The notes under the pieces were generated by a model, which searched no databases, was not told where the DNA came from, and saw nothing but the letters and a program-made list of their open reading frames with translations. The position numbers and the translations under genes are program-made. DNA of 64,000 nt from Bradyrhizobium manausense (GTDB taxonomy: Bacteria > Pseudomonadota > Alphaproteobacteria > Rhizobiales > Xanthobacteraceae): NCBI RefSeq assembly GCF_018129685.1, contig NZ_JAFCLG010000021.1, forward strand, positions 32,254-96,253, given 5' to 3'. Positions 42,548 to 51,760 of this stretch are shown piece by piece. Numbering within the stretch: position 1 is the stretch's first letter; every line of letters starts with the position of its first letter.

Positions 42548-44017
42548 GTGAGCGTATCGATGTTTGTGTTGCGTAACCATCCGAAGGGTGCGCGGTTCGC
42601 ATCCTTCGGACTCGGTCTCTGCATCTTCGCATTGATGCCGAGAGAGATCGGATATCAGGACATTGGCTCGCTGCTGGCGCGTCAACCCGGCGTTGCCGAG
42701 CGCTGGCAGAAGCAGGTGTTCTCTGCAGCCTCGTCCATTCAGCTCGCCACTTATAGCTTCTCGCGCCCGATCGGAACGTCGGTGCCGCAGAGCGCGATGG
42801 TTCGCCTCGCAAGCCTCGATGGCCGCGACGTCACCGGTTCGATTTCGCGTAACCCCCTGCTGCAGGCGCCGGCGCGCTACCAGGCCTCCGATTTCCCCAA
42901 GGTCGAGCGCGCGCTGAAGGGCGATCGGCTCGCGACCGTGACACAGACGCCAGCGCCTGAGACGACGGCGCCCGCCGCTGCGCCTGCGCAGGAAGACCCC
43001 GCGACCTCGAACACGTCCGTGTTCGGCGCCAAAACGGTTCAGCTGCCTGCCGCGCAGCCGCAGGCGATGTCGCCGGAATCCGCAGCAGCGCTCGATCCCG
43101 AGCTTCAGGAAGCGATGCGCGCACCGCCGTTGCAGCAATATGCCAATCCGAAGGCCGACGACGTCGCGCTGTCCTTTGCCGCGCAGCCGCTCAACGCGCT
43201 GAAGCAGGCGGCGGTCCTGGCCCCTCCGCGTGACTCCTTCAGCGTGAAGACCTCGAACCTGTTCTTCGGCAGCTCCTCGATCGGCGGCAATGTCGAGAGC
43301 ATCGAGAGCTGGCAGCCCGGCGCCGAGCCATTGATCGTGACGCCCGATCCCGACATGAAGCTGGCCTCGTTGTCGCCGGCGAACGAGGACGTCGCGGCCG
43401 CGATCGAAAGCGGCGAAAGCGTCGCGCCCAAGGGCGAAGTCAACGCCGACAACCAGCGCGCCAAATCGCCGGCCGAACGTCTGGCGCTCGACGACAAGTC
43501 GCGCGCGAAGTCGGAAAAGTGCCTTGCCGAGGCGGTCTATTTCGAATCCCGCGGCGAAGCCGTGCGCGGCCAGATCGCGGTCGCGCAGGTGGTGATGAAC
43601 CGCGTGTTCTCCGGTAAATATCCGGACACCGTCTGCGGGGTGGTCTATCAGAACAAGTACCGCCACCTCGCCTGCCAGTTCACCTTCGCCTGCGACAACA
43701 ATCCCGACGTGATCCGCGAGCCCGAGATGTGGGAGCGCGCCAGGAAGATCTCGAAGGCGATGCTCGACGGCCAGATCTGGCTGCCCGAAGTCGGCAAGTC
43801 GACGCACTACCACGCCTATTGGGTGCGTCCGTCCTGGGTCGCCGAGATGAAGAAGATGTACAGATTCGGCGTGCACACCTTCTATCGTCCGCGCGCCTGG
43901 GGGGACGGGGACGAGGAGCCGAGCTGGGGCACGCCGGCGCAGACCGCCGCGCTCTCGGCCGAGCTCGCCCAGGAAGCCAAGAGCTCAGCCGAGATGGGAG
44001 AAGTCGTGCGGCGCTGA
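42548..44017 (+). CDS. SleB-like cell wall hydrolase
   Basis: A 489-aa protein whose C-terminal domain (about residues 330-450) is of the Hydrolase_2/SleB family: ECLAEAVYFESRGEA-type motif (here KCLAEAVYFESRGEAVRGQIA), then VVMNRVFSGKYPDTVCGVVY and KSTHYHAYWVRPSW. Glu in YFESRGE is the probable catalytic residue. The N-terminal 300 residues are low-complexity Ala/Pro-rich, with a possible membrane anchor at residues 17-30. The family cleaves peptidoglycan; in non-spore-formers it probably remodels the wall. The start is either the GTG at 42548 or the ATG at 42560; neither has a strong ribosome site. Confidence 0.85.
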   Translation: MSVSMFVLRNHPKGARFASFGLGLCIFALMPREIGYQDIGSLLARQPGVAERWQKQVFSAASSIQLATYSFSRPIGTSVPQSAMVRLASLDGRDVTGSISRNPLLQAPARYQASDFPKVERALKGDRLATVTQTPAPETTAPAAAPAQEDPATSNTSVFGAKTVQLPAAQPQAMSPESAAALDPELQEAMRAPPLQQYANPKADDVALSFAAQPLNALKQAAVLAPPRDSFSVKTSNLFFGSSSIGGNVESIESWQPGAEPLIVTPDPDMKLASLSPANEDVAAAIESGESVAPKGEVNADNQRAKSPAERLALDDKSRAKSEKCLAEAVYFESRGEAVRGQIAVAQVVMNRVFSGKYPDTVCGVVYQNKYRHLACQFTFACDNNPDVIREPEMWERARKISKAMLDGQIWLPEVGKSTHYHAYWVRPSWVAEMKKMYRFGVHTFYRPRAWGDGDEEPSWGTPAQTAALSAELAQEAKSSAEMGEVVRR

Positions 44018-44075
44018 GATCGTTTGCGATCGCAGCTGCACTCCCTCGCCCCGCAAGCGGGGAGAGGCGAAGACA

Positions 44076-44954
44076 TCACATCTCGATATCCAGCGCGCAG
44101 TCGAAATTCGGCGCCGAATGCGTCAGCGCGCCTGATGAGGCGTAATCGACACCGGTGGCTGCGATCGCCGGAATCGATTCGAGCGTCACGCCGCCCGAGG
44201 CTTCCAGCTTGAGGCGGCCTTCCGTCATCGTGACGGCCTCGCGCAGCGTTGCGATGTCCATATTGTCGAGCAGCACCGCATCGGCCAGACCAGTGGCGAG
44301 CACCTCGCGCAACTGCGCGAGCGTATCCACCTCGATCTCGATCTTGACGAGATGGCCGGCTTGGACACGCGCACGCTCCAGCACTGGACGGATGCCGCCG
44401 GCGACCGCGATGTGATTGTCCTTGATCAGGATCGCATCGTCGAGACCGAAGCGGTGGTTGAAGCCGCCGCCGCAGCGCACCGCATATTTCTCCAGCGCCC
44501 GCAGCCCCGGGGTGGTCTTTCGGGTGCAGCAGATGCGCATCCTGGTGCCTTCGGTCCGCGCGACGTAATCGGCCGTGAGGGTCGCGACGCCCGACAACCG
44601 CCCGACGAAATTCAGCGCGGTCCGTTCCGCCGTGAGAATGGCGCGGGCCGGGCCGGAGATCGTCAGCACCTGCTGCCCGCTGGTAACACGCGCGGCGTCG
44701 CGGACATGCGCGCGGACCTCGATGTCGGGCGACAGCTTTTGCAGCGTGGCCAGCGCCAGCGGCAGGCCGGCGATGACGCCGGACTGGCGCGCGACGAGGA
44801 TGGCCTCGGCGTTGGTGGTTTCCGGGATCGTCGCGAGCGAGGTGATGTCGCCGGCGCGGCCGAGATCCTCGGCGAGCGCGCGATGTACGGCCTCGTCGAT
44901 CGCCAGCGGAGAGAGGAAGGCGTCGGGATAGAGCAGGGAGGCAGGGGTGATCAT
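44076..44954 (-). CDS. nadC: Nicotinate-nucleotide pyrophosphorylase (quinolinate PRTase)
   Basis: A 292-aa quinolinate phosphoribosyltransferase, last of three de novo NAD steps. The signature CTRKTTPGLRALEKYAVRCGG is intact, followed by HRFGLDDAILIKDNHIA with the active-site Lys and the LEASGGVTLE segment near the C-terminus. It begins 11 bp after nadB ends and is in the same operon. It turns quinolinate and PRPP into nicotinate mononucleotide. Confidence 0.96.
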   Translation of the reverse strand: MITPASLLYPDAFLSPLAIDEAVHRALAEDLGRAGDITSLATIPETTNAEAILVARQSGVIAGLPLALATLQKLSPDIEVRAHVRDAARVTSGQQVLTISGPARAILTAERTALNFVGRLSGVATLTADYVARTEGTRMRICCTRKTTPGLRALEKYAVRCGGGFNHRFGLDDAILIKDNHIAVAGGIRPVLERARVQAGHLVKIEIEVDTLAQLREVLATGLADAVLLDNMDIATLREAVTMTEGRLKLEASGGVTLESIPAIAATGVDYASSGALTHSAPNFDCALDIEM

Positions 44955-44965
44955 GGGAGACTCCG

Positions 44966-46576
44966 TCAGGCGATCATGAATTGCGCGATGCGCGGCGTTG
45001 AATTCTCGGTGAGGCTATCGGCGATGTCGTGCACCTCGGCGAGTGTCGTCGTCGTTCGCCGCGCAAGCGCGGGCACCTCGGCGGGAAAGTCGGCGCGGCA
45101 ATGGGCGCCGCGGCTCTCATGCCGGCTCCATGCCGAGGCCGCCACGAGCAGAGCCGCTGTTGCCATGTTGCGGACAACCATGCTTGTCGCGGTGTGCTCG
45201 AGCGCCGCAAGGCTGCGCACGGCCTCCGCAAGCCCGTCGCGCTCGCGGATCACGCCGACATTCGCGCTCATCATCGCCCGTAGCCGCTGCACGATGCTCG
45301 TATCCGGCACGCCGCTGCGCGATGTCACGAGCGCCTCGGGGAGACGGGCTGGCGAGGGGATCGCGTGGCCAGCGATGTCCTCGGCGATGCGCGCGGCATA
45401 AACCACCGCTTCGAGCAGCGAGTTCGACGCGAGGCGGTTGGCGCCATGCATGCCGGTGGACGACACCTCGCCGCCGGCCCAGAGACCGTCGATCGAGCTG
45501 CGCCCGCGTGTGTCCACGGCAATGCCGCCCATGTGATAGTGCACGGCCGGCGCAATCGGGATGGCGTGCGTCGCCGGATCGATGCCGGCGGCGATGCAGC
45601 TGGCGTGCACCGTCGGGAATTTTTCGGCGAAGTGCGCTCCCAGCGCCTCCCGCGCATCGAGGAAGGCTCCGCGTCCTGCCGCGATCTCGGCGAATACGCC
45701 GCGAGCCACGATGTCGCGCGGCGCAAGCTCGGCGAGCGGATGAAGCGCTGCCATGAAATGCTCGCCGTTCGCGTTGATCAGCGTCGCGCCTTCGCCGCGC
45801 AGCGCCTCGGTCGCAAGCGGTGCCGGATCACGGCCGACCATGATCGCGGTCGGGTGGAATTGCACGAATTCGGGGTCGGCGATCACGGCGCCCGCGCGCG
45901 CGGCAATCGCAAGGCCTGATCCGTTGGCCTCGGCCGGATTGGTGGTGACGGCATAGAGATGGCCTATGCCTCCGGTTGCAAGCACGACCGCGCGGGAGGC
46001 GATCATCACCGGCCTTGCGGCAAAGTTACCGGCCTCACGCAAGCGAAGGCCGGTGACGGCACCGTCCTCGGTCAGCAGTGCTTCGGCGACAAAGCCCTCG
46101 ATCAGCCGGATTGATGGCGTGCGGCGCACGGCCGCGCTCAGCGCTGCGACAATCGCAGCGCCCGCGCCGTCGCCGCGGACGTGCACGATCCGCCGCGCCG
46201 AGTGCGCGGCTTCGCGGCCCACGGCGAGCCGGCCTTCGAGATCGCGGTCGAAAGGCACGCCATAGGCAAGCAGATCGTGGATCCGCGGGCCCGCCTCGCG
46301 TGCGATACCAAGTGCGACGGCCTCATCGACGATGCCGCCGCCGACCGCGATCGTATCCGCAGCATGCGCTTCGGGGCTGTCGCCTTCCGCGACCGCGGCT
46401 GCGATGCCGCCTTGCGCCCATGCGGAAGACGCGCCTAATCCGAGTGGCGCTGCCGAGATCAGCGTGACCGGCCGCGGCGCAAGCTTCAGTGCGCAGAACA
46501 ATCCGGCGAGGCCGCCGCCGACGATGACGACATCGTCGGTGGAGCGGGTGAGGTTGTGGATGTTGTTTGTTGTCAT
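44966..46576 (-). CDS. nadB: L-aspartate oxidase
   Basis: A 536-aa flavoprotein that oxidises aspartate to iminoaspartate. The FAD fingerprint VVIVGGGLAGLFCALKLAP opens the protein, followed by SSAWAQGGIAAAVAEGDSPE. The fumarate reductase-like catalytic segment lies at HYHMGGIAVDTRGRSS, with LWAGGEVSSTGMHGANRLASN after it. It lies between nadA and nadC on the same strand; a repeat element separates it from nadA by 142 bp, so it may be weakly uncoupled from nadA. Confidence 0.96.
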   Translation of the reverse strand: MTTNNIHNLTRSTDDVVIVGGGLAGLFCALKLAPRPVTLISAAPLGLGASSAWAQGGIAAAVAEGDSPEAHAADTIAVGGGIVDEAVALGIAREAGPRIHDLLAYGVPFDRDLEGRLAVGREAAHSARRIVHVRGDGAGAAIVAALSAAVRRTPSIRLIEGFVAEALLTEDGAVTGLRLREAGNFAARPVMIASRAVVLATGGIGHLYAVTTNPAEANGSGLAIAARAGAVIADPEFVQFHPTAIMVGRDPAPLATEALRGEGATLINANGEHFMAALHPLAELAPRDIVARGVFAEIAAGRGAFLDAREALGAHFAEKFPTVHASCIAAGIDPATHAIPIAPAVHYHMGGIAVDTRGRSSIDGLWAGGEVSSTGMHGANRLASNSLLEAVVYAARIAEDIAGHAIPSPARLPEALVTSRSGVPDTSIVQRLRAMMSANVGVIRERDGLAEAVRSLAALEHTATSMVVRNMATAALLVAASAWSRHESRGAHCRADFPAEVPALARRTTTTLAEVHDIADSLTENSTPRIAQFMIA

Positions 46577-46596
46577 GGCTTTTCTCCTTTCACTCT

Positions 46597-46694
46597 GCCG
46601 TCGTCCTGGCGAAAGCCAGGACCCATTGCCCCGTCCGGTGGTTATGGGTACCGGATCTGCGCGCGCTTGAGGCGCGCTTGTCCGGGACGACGGC
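46597..46694. repeat. GCCGTCGTCCTGGCGAAAGC inverted repeat between nadA and nadB
   Basis: The left arm GCCGTCGTCCTGGCG and the right arm (ending TCCGGGACGACGGC) are imperfect complements, with inner CCAGGACCCAT and ATGGGTACC segments. It belongs to the GTCGTCCCGGCGAAGGCC family. It interrupts the nadA-nadB space and could fold in the transcript. Confidence 0.75.
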
Positions 46695-46718
46695 TGTGTG
46701 TGTTGCTGCGTGTTGCCT

Positions 46719-47834
46719 TCAATTCTTCAGATTGATCATCCGCTCGACCGAGCGCCGGGCCCGCTCCGCAAGCGCCGGATCGATCGTGACTTCGTCGCCC
46801 AGCGTCAGCAGGCTCTCCAGGATGTTGGACAGCGTGATGCGCTTCATGTGCGGGCAGAGGTTGCAGGGCCGCAGCATCTCGACGTCGGGCAGCTCGGCGC
46901 GGACATTGTCGGCCATCGAGCATTCCGTGATCATCACGAGGCGCTTTGGCCGCCGCTCGCGCACCCACTTGATCATGTGCGCGGTCGAGCCGGTGAAATC
47001 GGCTTCCGCCAGCACGTCGGGCGGACATTCCGGATGTGCGATGATCTGCACGGAGGGATCGGCGTCGCGGAAGGCGCGCAGCTCGTCGCCGGTGAAGCGC
47101 TCGTGCACTTCGCACGCACCCTTCCAGGCGATGATCTTCACGTTGGTCTTCGTGGCGACATAGGTCGCGAGGTAGCGATCGGGCAGGAAGATCACGGTTG
47201 GCGCGTTCAGGCTCTCGACCACCTGCACGGCGTTCGACGAGGTACAGCAGATATCGACCTCGGCCTTCACCTCTGCCGACGTGTTGACATAGGCGACGAT
47301 GGGCACCCCGGGAAATTTCTCGCGGAGCAGGCGCACATCCGCACCGGTGATGCTGGCGGCGAGCGAGCAGCCGGCGCGCGAATCCGGGATCAACACCGTC
47401 TTGTCCGGATTGAGCAGCTTCGACGTCTCTGCCATGAAATGCACACCGCACTGAACGATGACATCGGCTTTCACCTTGGTGGCCTCGACGGCGAGCTGCA
47501 GTGAATCGCCGCCGATGTCGGCAACGCCATGGAAGATCTCCGGCGCCTGGTAGTTGTGGGCGAGGATCACCGCGTTACGCGCGCGCTTGAGCTGGTTGAT
47601 CGCGTGGATCGTCGGCGCCATCAGCGGCCATTCGATCGGCGGGATCACGTTTTTGACCCGCTCGTAGATCGGCGCCGTGGCGCGCTCGACTTCGCTGGTC
47701 CATTCAAGCGAGGGGCGCGGCAGCGTCGGCCCGGTTCGCGCCGGAGCGACCGGGGTGGCGGTAGATTGGCCCCCGGATTGGCCCTTGGGCCGATCGGCGA
47801 AATCGTCAGGGCCGTAAATTCCAGTGATCGGCAT
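46719..47834 (-). CDS. nadA: Quinolinate synthase
   Basis: A 371-aa iron-sulfur enzyme joining iminoaspartate and dihydroxyacetone phosphate to make quinolinate. Cluster Cys residues are visible in IVQCGVHFMAETSKLL, and RPCNLCPHMKRITLSNI carries the last. The substrate segments NYQAPEIFHGVADIGGDS and CCTSSNAVQVVESL match. The ATG at 47834 follows a GGGGAGG ribosome site. It is the first gene of nadABC, with two palindromic operators upstream. Confidence 0.96.
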   Translation of the reverse strand: MPITGIYGPDDFADRPKGQSGGQSTATPVAPARTGPTLPRPSLEWTSEVERATAPIYERVKNVIPPIEWPLMAPTIHAINQLKRARNAVILAHNYQAPEIFHGVADIGGDSLQLAVEATKVKADVIVQCGVHFMAETSKLLNPDKTVLIPDSRAGCSLAASITGADVRLLREKFPGVPIVAYVNTSAEVKAEVDICCTSSNAVQVVESLNAPTVIFLPDRYLATYVATKTNVKIIAWKGACEVHERFTGDELRAFRDADPSVQIIAHPECPPDVLAEADFTGSTAHMIKWVRERRPKRLVMITECSMADNVRAELPDVEMLRPCNLCPHMKRITLSNILESLLTLGDEVTIDPALAERARRSVERMINLKN

Positions 47835-47857
47835 CGAAGCCTCCCCGCGTGATTGAT

Positions 47858-47878
47858 ATATGCTCAATATGAGTATAT
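47858..47878 (-). promoter_or_regulatory. Candidate NadQ operator 1 upstream of nadA
   Basis: A 21-bp imperfect palindrome built from ATATGCTCA and TGAGTATAT. It begins 24 bases upstream of the nadA start codon. A second copy lies 75 bp further upstream. NadQ-type control of nadABC is predicted in Rhizobiales; the factor itself is encoded at 58598. Confidence 0.7.
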
Positions 47879-47932
47879 GTGGAGCCCAAGAAATCCGGCC
47901 TGATGGGGGCCGGGGGACTTCAGGGAGCCTAA

Positions 47933-47953
47933 ATATGCTCAGTTTGAGTAAAT
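47933..47953 (-). promoter_or_regulatory. Candidate NadQ operator 2 upstream of nadA
   Basis: A 21-bp imperfect palindrome (ATATGCTCA, GTT, TGAGTAAAT) matching operator 1 in 17 or more positions. Its 75-bp distance is near seven helical turns, which favours cooperative binding or looping. Confidence 0.65.
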
Positions 47954-48042
47954 CAAAGATAACACGGCCTCGATGGGGCCGCTAGGTCCTGTCGTACACA
48001 TTCCCGTCAAGTCGCGTTTTCCACGCGCCACGGGAGGTCGCG

Positions 48043-48159
48043 ATGAAACGCAATGCTCCCGCCAAAGCCCCTCGCGAAACGCAATCATTTTCGACTTGGG
48101 ATTTTCATGCACCTGCATTAAACGCGTCAGAGCGCGGTAGCCTATTCCGGATCCGCTGA
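48043..48159 (+). CDS. Possible 38-aa protein
   Basis: A short open frame starting MKRNAPAKAPRETQSFSTWD with GGAGG six bases before the ATG. It is basic, with no membrane segment, and ends 18 bp before the MFS gene start. The good ribosome site is the only real support, so it may be a leader peptide or chance. The rest of the nadA-MFS gap holds only the operators. Confidence 0.3.
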   Translation: MKRNAPAKAPRETQSFSTWDFHAPALNASERGSLFRIR

Positions 48160-48177
48160 AAACAATGGGGAACACCC

Positions 48178-49422
48178 ATGTCGACACAAACGGGCGAACT
48201 CACGCGTTCCTCGAGCTGGCGCACCCCTGCCGTCATCATCCTCTGCGGCTGCGCGATCGGCATGCTCGGCTTCGGCCCGCGCTCGGCGCTGGGCTTCTTC
48301 GTGCAGCCGATGAGCCACGAATTTGCCTGGGGCCGCGACGTGTTCGGTCTTGCCATCGCCTTTCAGAACCTTTTGTGGGGATTGGGCCAGCCGTTCGCCG
48401 GCGCAGTCGCCGATCGCTTCGGCCTGTACCGGGTGATGTGCGGCGGCGCGCTGCTCTATGCCGGCGGCCTGATCCTGATGCGCTACTCCTCGACGCCGCT
48501 GTCGCTCAACATCGGTGCGGGCGTGATGGTGGGCTTTGGCCTTGCCGGCTGCTCGTTCAACCTGGTGCTGTCGGCGTTCAGCAAGCTGCTGCCGGCCGAG
48601 AAGCGCGGCCTTGCACTCGGCGCCGGCACCGCGGCGGGGTCGTTCGGCCAGTTCCTGTTCGCGCCGATCGGTGTGGCCCTGATCGACAATTTCGGCTGGC
48701 AGCAGGCGCTCACCGTGTTCGGCTTCCTGATGCTGCTGATCATTCCGCTGTCGCTGGCGCTGTCCACGCCGCCGGTTGCGGCGACGGCAAACGCATCGCC
48801 TGCGGACGAGCAGACCATCACCAGGGCGCTTGCCGAGGCCTTCGGCCATCGCTCCTATGTGCTGCTGGTGCTCGGCTTCTTCACCTGCGGCTTCCAGCTT
48901 GCCTTCATCACCGTGCATCTGCCGGCGTTCCTGGTCGATCGCGGCATCTCGACGCAAACCGGCGGCTGGGTGATCGCGGCGATCGGCTTGTTCAACATCA
49001 TGGGCTCGCTGAGCGTCGGCTATCTTCAGAATTCGCTGCCCAAGCGCTACATCCTCTCCGTCATCTATTTCACCCGCGCGCTGGCGACGCTCGCCTTCAT
49101 CTCGTTCCCGATCACCCCGTTCTCGGCGATCGCGTTCGGCGCCGTCTCCGGCCTCACCTGGTTGTCGACGGTGCCGCCGACCTCGGCGCTGGTGGCGCTG
49201 ATGTTCGGCACGCGCTGGCTTGCGACCCTCTATGGCTTTGCGTTTGTCAGCCATCAGGTCGGCGGCTTCCTCGGCGTCTGGCTCGGGGGCATCGCTTTTG
49301 AAAAGTTCGGGTCCTATACCCCGATCTGGTGGCTCTCGATCCTGTTCGGCGTGCTCTCGGCGCTGATCAATCTTCCGATTGTAGAGAAGCCGGTCGCGCG
49401 AGCGGTTGCACAGCCTGCCTGA
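48178..49422 (+). CDS. MFS transporter
   Basis: A 414-aa transporter with about twelve transmembrane helices. The conserved inner loop after TM2 is visible as PFAGAVADRFGLYRVMCGGALLY, which corresponds to motif A (DRxGxR-like). A second, weaker one is near GYLQNSLPKRYILSVIYFT. It resembles the oxalate/formate antiporter-like MFS group (COG2223/2271), but the substrate is not known. It is transcribed divergently from nadA; niacin uptake is possible but not supported by any motif. Confidence 0.88.
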   Translation: MSTQTGELTRSSSWRTPAVIILCGCAIGMLGFGPRSALGFFVQPMSHEFAWGRDVFGLAIAFQNLLWGLGQPFAGAVADRFGLYRVMCGGALLYAGGLILMRYSSTPLSLNIGAGVMVGFGLAGCSFNLVLSAFSKLLPAEKRGLALGAGTAAGSFGQFLFAPIGVALIDNFGWQQALTVFGFLMLLIIPLSLALSTPPVAATANASPADEQTITRALAEAFGHRSYVLLVLGFFTCGFQLAFITVHLPAFLVDRGISTQTGGWVIAAIGLFNIMGSLSVGYLQNSLPKRYILSVIYFTRALATLAFISFPITPFSAIAFGAVSGLTWLSTVPPTSALVALMFGTRWLATLYGFAFVSHQVGGFLGVWLGGIAFEKFGSYTPIWWLSILFGVLSALINLPIVEKPVARAVAQPA

Positions 49423-49462
49423 TCGGTTAAACATCGCCTGAAACAAGTCAGGGAGTTCGGCC

Positions 49463-50449
49463 GTGGCCACATTCAAGGCGATCAGGATCGACAAGGCGGA
49501 CAAGGGCACCACCGCCGCGCTCACCCAGTTCGACGAAGCCGAACTGATGGACGGCGACGTCACCGTCCGCGTGGAATGGTCGACGCTGAACTACAAGGAC
49601 GGCCTCGCGCTGACAGGCAAGGCACCGGTGGTGCGCCGTTTCCCCATGATCGCCGGCATCGATTTCGCAGGCACGGTCGAAGCGTCCTCCCATCCGCAAT
49701 GGAAGACGGGCGACAAGGTCGTCTGCACCGGCTGGGGCATGGGCGAGACCCATCTCGGCGCCTACGCCGAGAAGGCGAGGGTGAAGGGCGACTGGCTGGT
49801 CGCTCTTCCGCAGGGCCTCTCGGCACGGGATGCCATGGCGATCGGCACCGCCGGCTTCACCGCCATGCTCTCCGTGCTGGCGCTGGAGAAGCACGGCCTC
49901 TCTCCCAAGAGTGGCCCCGTGGTGGTCACGGGCGCGGCCGGCGGCGTCGGTTCGGTCGCCACCGCCGTGCTGTCCAAGCTCGGCTATCACGTCATCGCTT
50001 CGACCGGCCGTGCCTCCGAGGCCGACTACCTGAAGAGCCTTGGTGCCGCCGAGGTGATCGACCGCAATGAATTGTCGGCCCCCGCCAAGCCACTGGCCAG
50101 GGAGCGCTGGGCAGGCGGGGTCGACAGCGTCGGCTCGAACACCCTGGCGAATCTGCTGTCGATGACCAAGTACGGCGGCGCCATTGCCGCCTGCGGACTC
50201 GCTGCCGGCATGGACCTGCCGTCTTCTGTCGCACCCTTCATTTTGCGCGGGGTGTGCCTTCTCGGCATCGATTCCGTGATGTGCCCGATCGAGCCGCGAA
50301 AAGCCGCCTGGCAGCGTCTCGCCTCCGACCTGGACCGGGCAAAACTATCTGAAATCACTACGGAAATTTCTCTCGAGGAAGTTCCGCAATGGGGCGCGAA
50401 AATCCTGGCCGGCCAGGTCCGCGGCCGTATCGTGGTAAAAATTGTCTAA
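49463..50449 (+). CDS. acuI: Acryloyl-CoA reductase-type zinc-free MDR oxidoreductase
   Basis: A 328-aa medium-chain reductase of the YhdH/AcuI group. It starts with GTG. The N-terminal part includes LNYKDGLALTGKAPVVRRFPM and PMIAGIDFAGTV, and the NADPH fold motif is VVVTGAAGGVGSVATAVL (about residues 150-167). The family reduces acrylyl-CoA to propionyl-CoA or acts on quinones and enones. Zinc-binding Cys/His residues of alcohol dehydrogenases are absent. Spacing from the MFS gene is 40 bp. Confidence 0.9.
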   Translation: MATFKAIRIDKADKGTTAALTQFDEAELMDGDVTVRVEWSTLNYKDGLALTGKAPVVRRFPMIAGIDFAGTVEASSHPQWKTGDKVVCTGWGMGETHLGAYAEKARVKGDWLVALPQGLSARDAMAIGTAGFTAMLSVLALEKHGLSPKSGPVVVTGAAGGVGSVATAVLSKLGYHVIASTGRASEADYLKSLGAAEVIDRNELSAPAKPLARERWAGGVDSVGSNTLANLLSMTKYGGAIAACGLAAGMDLPSSVAPFILRGVCLLGIDSVMCPIEPRKAAWQRLASDLDRAKLSEITTEISLEEVPQWGAKILAGQVRGRIVVKIV

Positions 50450-50561
50450 CGGCGTTCAGACTTTACCAACCAAGCTGCTTCAATGTCGCCATGGTTAGTA
50501 TGGTAAGCAGCGGGTAAAGAGATAAGGCATCGCCCGCTGCGGGGTTGGTTCGGAGTAGAGC

Positions 50562-51152
50562 ATGCTTGCGCGTATTGTGTTGGGGGCTGTCGCGGCAGTC
50601 GTGACGTTTGCGCCGGCCATTGCCTTGGCTGGCAGTATGAATGCGGACGAGGCACGCCGCTTCGTCGCCGGCAAAGTGTTCGCCTTCACCTGTTTCGACG
50701 GCACCCGCGGTGCAGGCCGTATTCTCGATGATCTCGGCGCGGCCGGCGCGGTGCAGTTCTCGGGCTCAGGTCCGGTCAAGCATCTTCGCCTGCCAGGCAA
50801 CACCCTTCAGATCCGGGGCCAGAATGTTTGCGCCTCGATCAAGGGCATTCCGTTCGAGCCTTGTTTCAACCTCGAAAAGACCGACGACCGCAGTTTCCGC
50901 GGCTCGGTCTCCGGCATGGGCTTCGCCTATTGCGACTTCCACCACCAGGGCGGCAACCAGATGCTGATGGCGCGTGCGGTTGCGCGGCCGCGCTCGCTCC
51001 GGGCGCCGGAGCAGACCGGTTCGGTCAACACATCGAGCACCGAGGTTGCCGCGCGTGTCGAGACGCCGCGTATCGAGAGCAGCCGGATCGAGCCGGTGAA
51101 GTCCGAGCCAAAAAACGAAGCTCCTCTCGAACTGCGCCGCTCGACCGAGTGA
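50562..51152 (+). CDS. Exported protein of unknown function
   Basis: A 196-aa protein with a signal peptide (MLARIVLGAVAAVVTFAPAI, cleaved near ALAG). The mature region has four Cys (FTCFDGTRG, QNVCASIKG, FEPCFNLEK, AYCDFHH), suited to two disulfides in the periplasm. The last 60 residues are low-complexity. I know of no named family. It is a single gene with a promoter in the 112-bp gap before it. Confidence 0.7.
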   Translation: MLARIVLGAVAAVVTFAPAIALAGSMNADEARRFVAGKVFAFTCFDGTRGAGRILDDLGAAGAVQFSGSGPVKHLRLPGNTLQIRGQNVCASIKGIPFEPCFNLEKTDDRSFRGSVSGMGFAYCDFHHQGGNQMLMARAVARPRSLRAPEQTGSVNTSSTEVAARVETPRIESSRIEPVKSEPKNEAPLELRRSTE

Positions 51153-51317
51153 CGTCAGGCGCATCGCCGCGCGCGCCATTTACCTGTCTTTCAAGAATGC
51201 ACCGCACGCGAAGCCGTGGCGCCGTAGTGATACGGCCCGCGGTGTTCATGCCTTGGTAGCGACTGTCGCCCTAGCCTCTGCAACGGCCGGGAGGCGGCCC
51301 TACACAAGAGTAAAAAA

Positions 51318-51569
51318 ATGTCGCTGTATTTCTTTCGCATCAGCACCGGCCGCTATTCCGGTGCTGCCGATCAGCCGTACGAGTTCGAGGATCGCGCTGC
51401 GGCCTGGACCGAGATGACCGAAGTGTGCGCCAATCTGCTCGGAAGCATCGCCCGCAATCTGAAGCCGAATGCAAAGTGGAGCATGGAGCTGCTCGACGAG
51501 AATAAGGAGCCCGTGTTTCGCATCAGCCTGATCAGCGAGACCGTCGGATGCAAAATAATGCCGCGCTGA
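51318..51569 (+). CDS. DUF6894-type small protein
   Basis: An 83-aa protein starting MSLYFFRISTGRYSGAADQP, then FEDRAAAWTEMTEVCANLLGS and a beta-rich ending WSMELLDENKEPVFRISLISE. The order resembles DUF6894, a family of short Rhizobiales proteins of unknown function (typically MPRYFFHxxxG...). It is monocistronic. Confidence 0.65.
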   Translation: MSLYFFRISTGRYSGAADQPYEFEDRAAAWTEMTEVCANLLGSIARNLKPNAKWSMELLDENKEPVFRISLISETVGCKIMPR

Positions 51570-51760
51570 CTTCAAGCTGCAATTTACAACTATGACGAGA
51601 TTAAACTCCCTCGATTTCAATCATGTAGCGCAAAAGATCAGTATTTCTGCTGACCTCACCGTTAACCTTGGATGGAGCTCTGGCCGATAGCCTTTCGGGT
51701 AAGGGCGATCAACGTCCAAGCGGTCGGCAATGTCTGGCTGCTCGCGTTTCGGGAAACGCA

